The translations under genes were made by a program, and so were the position numbers. The notes beneath the pieces are model-generated. The model was not told where the DNA came from. It worked only from the letters and a program-made list of their open reading frames with translations, and did not search any database. A stretch of 6,897 nucleotides of DNA from the NCBI GenBank assembly GCA_030668755.1, contig DAOVEW010000050.1, positions 1-6,897 on the forward strand, given 5' to 3'. Source of the stretch: Bacillota bacterium. Its GTDB lineage: Bacteria; Armatimonadota; Hebobacteria; Hebobacterales; Hebobacteraceae. Below are positions 5,724 through 6,897 of the stretch, piece after piece (the first letter of the stretch is position 1; the number at the start of each line of letters is the position of its first letter).

Positions 5724-6305
5724 GCTGCCGATGATGTCCGCAAGGTGCTACACCTCCCCGGGCGCCTGTCGTTCGGGTGCACCGACCTGGACCTCGCGTG
5801 GCCGCACGGGGGCACGGGCCTCGGCGCATCCCGCGGGGTCATGTTCCAAGCCGTTGGCGGAGCGTACCCCGTCACAATCGAGGCATACGGAGGCGAGCCG
5901 GTTGAGTACATCGAGCCGGGCGTCGTCGTGGGTATCGCGGCCTTCCACCGCGGGTTCACCGACGACGCGGTAGACCTCATGTTCCGCAACACGGCGGCAG
6001 GCACTACGACTCAGCGGCAGGTCGTGTCGGAACCAGGCACAGTGCGTGCGGGCAACTGGATGTCAGGCCGCGGCGTGAAGCTCGTCTTCACACCCGAGGG
6101 CGCCACGCACGCAAAGTCCGCAACTGCGCCCGACGTCGACGCGCCGTTCATCGTCCTGTACAAAGCCATCCCGCTCATCCAGGAGGCGGCGGAGATGGCG
6201 CTGCAACGCGGGAAGGAGTATGGCATCCCGGTCCTGTTCCAGGGCATCCGTGACGCATCGGGTCGGACCTACACCAAGGGCCCGAGATCGGATCTGAGTC
6301 TATGA
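5721..6305 (+). CDS. Putative tail tube (major tail) protein
   Basis: The 194-residue product starts at ATG 5721, directly after the previous stop. It is beta-rich with a single longer helix near 152-164 (IQEAAEMALQRGKE). The N-terminus KVLHLPGRLSFG (8-19), WPHGGTGLG (27-35) and VVGIAAFHRGFTDDAVDLMFRN (69-90), then the late strand GVKLVFTPEG (about 117-126) and the closing DASGRTYTKG (178-187), follow a pattern I associate with phage tail-tube-like structural proteins. In such proteins a closing 'D..GR.y' strand completes the beta barrel. Size and place, right after connector genes and before a small chaperone-like gene, support a tube subunit, which stacks as rings to form the DNA channel of the tail. 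No sheath gene precedes it. Seen: composition, motifs, position; inferred: function. A neck or other structural protein is the alternative. Confidence 0.55.
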   Translation: MAADDVRKVLHLPGRLSFGCTDLDLAWPHGGTGLGASRGVMFQAVGGAYPVTIEAYGGEPVEYIEPGVVVGIAAFHRGFTDDAVDLMFRNTAAGTTTQRQVVSEPGTVRAGNWMSGRGVKLVFTPEGATHAKSATAPDVDAPFIVLYKAIPLIQEAAEMALQRGKEYGIPVLFQGIRDASGRTYTKGPRSDLSL

Positions 6306-6637
6306 CCGTCGTTCCCATCCCCATCACCGTTCCGCTCGGTGAGCCTGCTGCCCCGCCTGTCAACGTCTCCCCCGATACGCTCAAGGCGTTCCTCCGTGCC
6401 GGTGGTTCCATTACCCTGCGAGAGTGGCTCGACTTCGACATAGCTACACAGGCCGCATCCGAGCAGGCGGGAACTGCCGTCACGGCGGAACATATCGTGG
6501 CGATCGCAGCGTGCTTCATGGGTGCGCACGACCAAGTCGCGGCCGTTGCCGACGGGGGCGCGGCAGCCGAGGAAGCGACGCTGTCCACCGCGCTCACCCA
6601 CGCCCTATCAGGTCGGAAGGTCGTGCGCGATGGCTAG
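6302..6637 (+). CDS. Small Ala-rich phage protein in tail assembly chaperone position
   Basis: The 111-residue product starts at ATG 6302, which overlaps the upstream stop by four bases (ATGA). No clear Shine-Dalgarno is visible, so translation is probably coupled. The first 19 residues are Val/Pro-rich and beta-like (VVPIPITVPLGEPAAPP). The rest is mainly helical: SPDTLKAFLRAGG (23-35), TLREWLDFDIATQAASEQ (38-55), and an Ala-rich remainder with AEHIVAIAACFMGAHDQVAAVA. I recognise no family. In tailed phages the gene just after the tail tube commonly encodes the tail assembly chaperone, which is small and helical like this one, but the next gene does not look like its frameshift partner, so the role is unproven. 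It ends at TAG 6635-6637, eight bases into the next gene. Confidence 0.7.
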   Translation: MTVVPIPITVPLGEPAAPPVNVSPDTLKAFLRAGGSITLREWLDFDIATQAASEQAGTAVTAEHIVAIAACFMGAHDQVAAVADGGAAAEEATLSTALTHALSGRKVVRDG

Positions 6638-6897
6638 TGCTTGGCAGACCATCCAGCAAGTGCGCAAGATCGTGGCGGATGCGGCATGGAGCACGAGTCC
6701 GTCGGACAAGGTGATCGGCGACTCCGCCTATGTCACGGCCGGGATTGAAGAGGACTATGCGCTCCCCGGCAGGATCCCGTTCGCCCTCCTCAATCTCGGC
6801 GACTGCACCACGGACGACGACGACCCCGACCTCCTCGCGCAGGACATTATCTTGATCCTCGTGACGGGGGTCGAGGGGCACGACCTCGGCGAACACA
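6630..6897 (+). CDS. 5'-part of a phage tail-region protein, possibly tail-terminator-like (runs off the right edge)
   Basis: From ATG 6630 the frame stays open to the window edge, giving 89 residues and one extra base. GGAAGG at 6615-6620 lies nine bases upstream and serves as Shine-Dalgarno. The first helix (WQTIQQVRKIVADAAW, 5-20) is followed by a TAGIEEDYALPGRIPFALLNLGD block (about 36-58), an acidic TTDDDDPDLLAQDIILILVTG block (60-80) and GHDLGE at the edge. The order 'helix, PFALL strand, D.P.l..q...v.v strand, D..GE' resembles small tail terminator/completion proteins that cap the tube end and take the form of a ring. This is a pattern impression only. The eight-base overlap with the previous gene shows it belongs to the same transcript. 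Confidence 0.65.
   Translation, partial: MASAWQTIQQVRKIVADAAWSTSPSDKVIGDSAYVTAGIEEDYALPGRIPFALLNLGDCTTDDDDPDLLAQDIILILVTGVEGHDLGEH

Noticed and set aside
6590..6637. Programmed frameshift between the 111-residue gene and the next gene, as in tail assembly chaperones
   Set aside because: No slippery heptamer is visible near the overlap, the shift needed would be +1 (or -2), and the downstream frame has its own ATG with a Shine-Dalgarno. A -2 shift as in Mu cannot be fully excluded without the neighbouring sequence.

Overview
The window is a stretch of a tailed-phage (or prophage) virion-assembly operon. Ten genes all lie on the + strand. They are packed with gaps of at most 35 bases or with overlaps of 1 to 8 bases, and no internal promoter, terminator, tRNA, mobile element or CRISPR was seen. 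The DNA is GC-rich with strong G/C preference at third codon positions, and none of the ten visible stop codons is TAA. This points to a phage of a high-GC bacterium, but nothing in the window identifies the host. Whether it is a free phage, a prophage or a metagenomic contig cannot be decided from this piece.

Head part (1-4530): a 5'-truncated gene of unknown role is followed by a two-domain capsid decoration-like protein and then the major capsid protein. The capsid protein has the hallmarks of the Mu gpT family of HK97-fold capsid proteins. Three genes follow that are not part of the Mu arrangement: a 254-residue unknown, a 75-residue unknown, and a 437-residue protein with a carbohydrate-binding-module-like jelly-roll segment, probably displayed on the virion.

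Connector and tail part (4530-6897): a Mu gp36/DUF1320-like head-completion (adaptor) protein, a Mu gpG-like 'virion morphogenesis' / tail-completion protein, a tail-tube-like protein, a small Ala-rich protein in the usual place of a tail assembly chaperone, and the start of a possible tail-terminator-like gene that runs off the right edge. No tail sheath gene lies between the connector genes and the tube gene, so the layout suggests a Mu-type head joined to a non-contractile (siphovirus-type) tail.

The genes appear to be translated as a coupled series. At several junctions the TAG stop codon of one gene is part of the Shine-Dalgarno sequence of the next (TAGGAG), and at others start and stop overlap (TGATG, ATGA). 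The capsid gene breaks this pattern: it stops at TGA, and an in-frame TAGGAG lies nine codons further on. The most interesting points are this possible C-terminal extension of the capsid protein, the two candidate surface-display proteins flanking the capsid gene, and the mosaic of Mu-type head genes with what looks like a siphophage tail. No unmistakably new system was found; this is a divergent but recognisable structural module.
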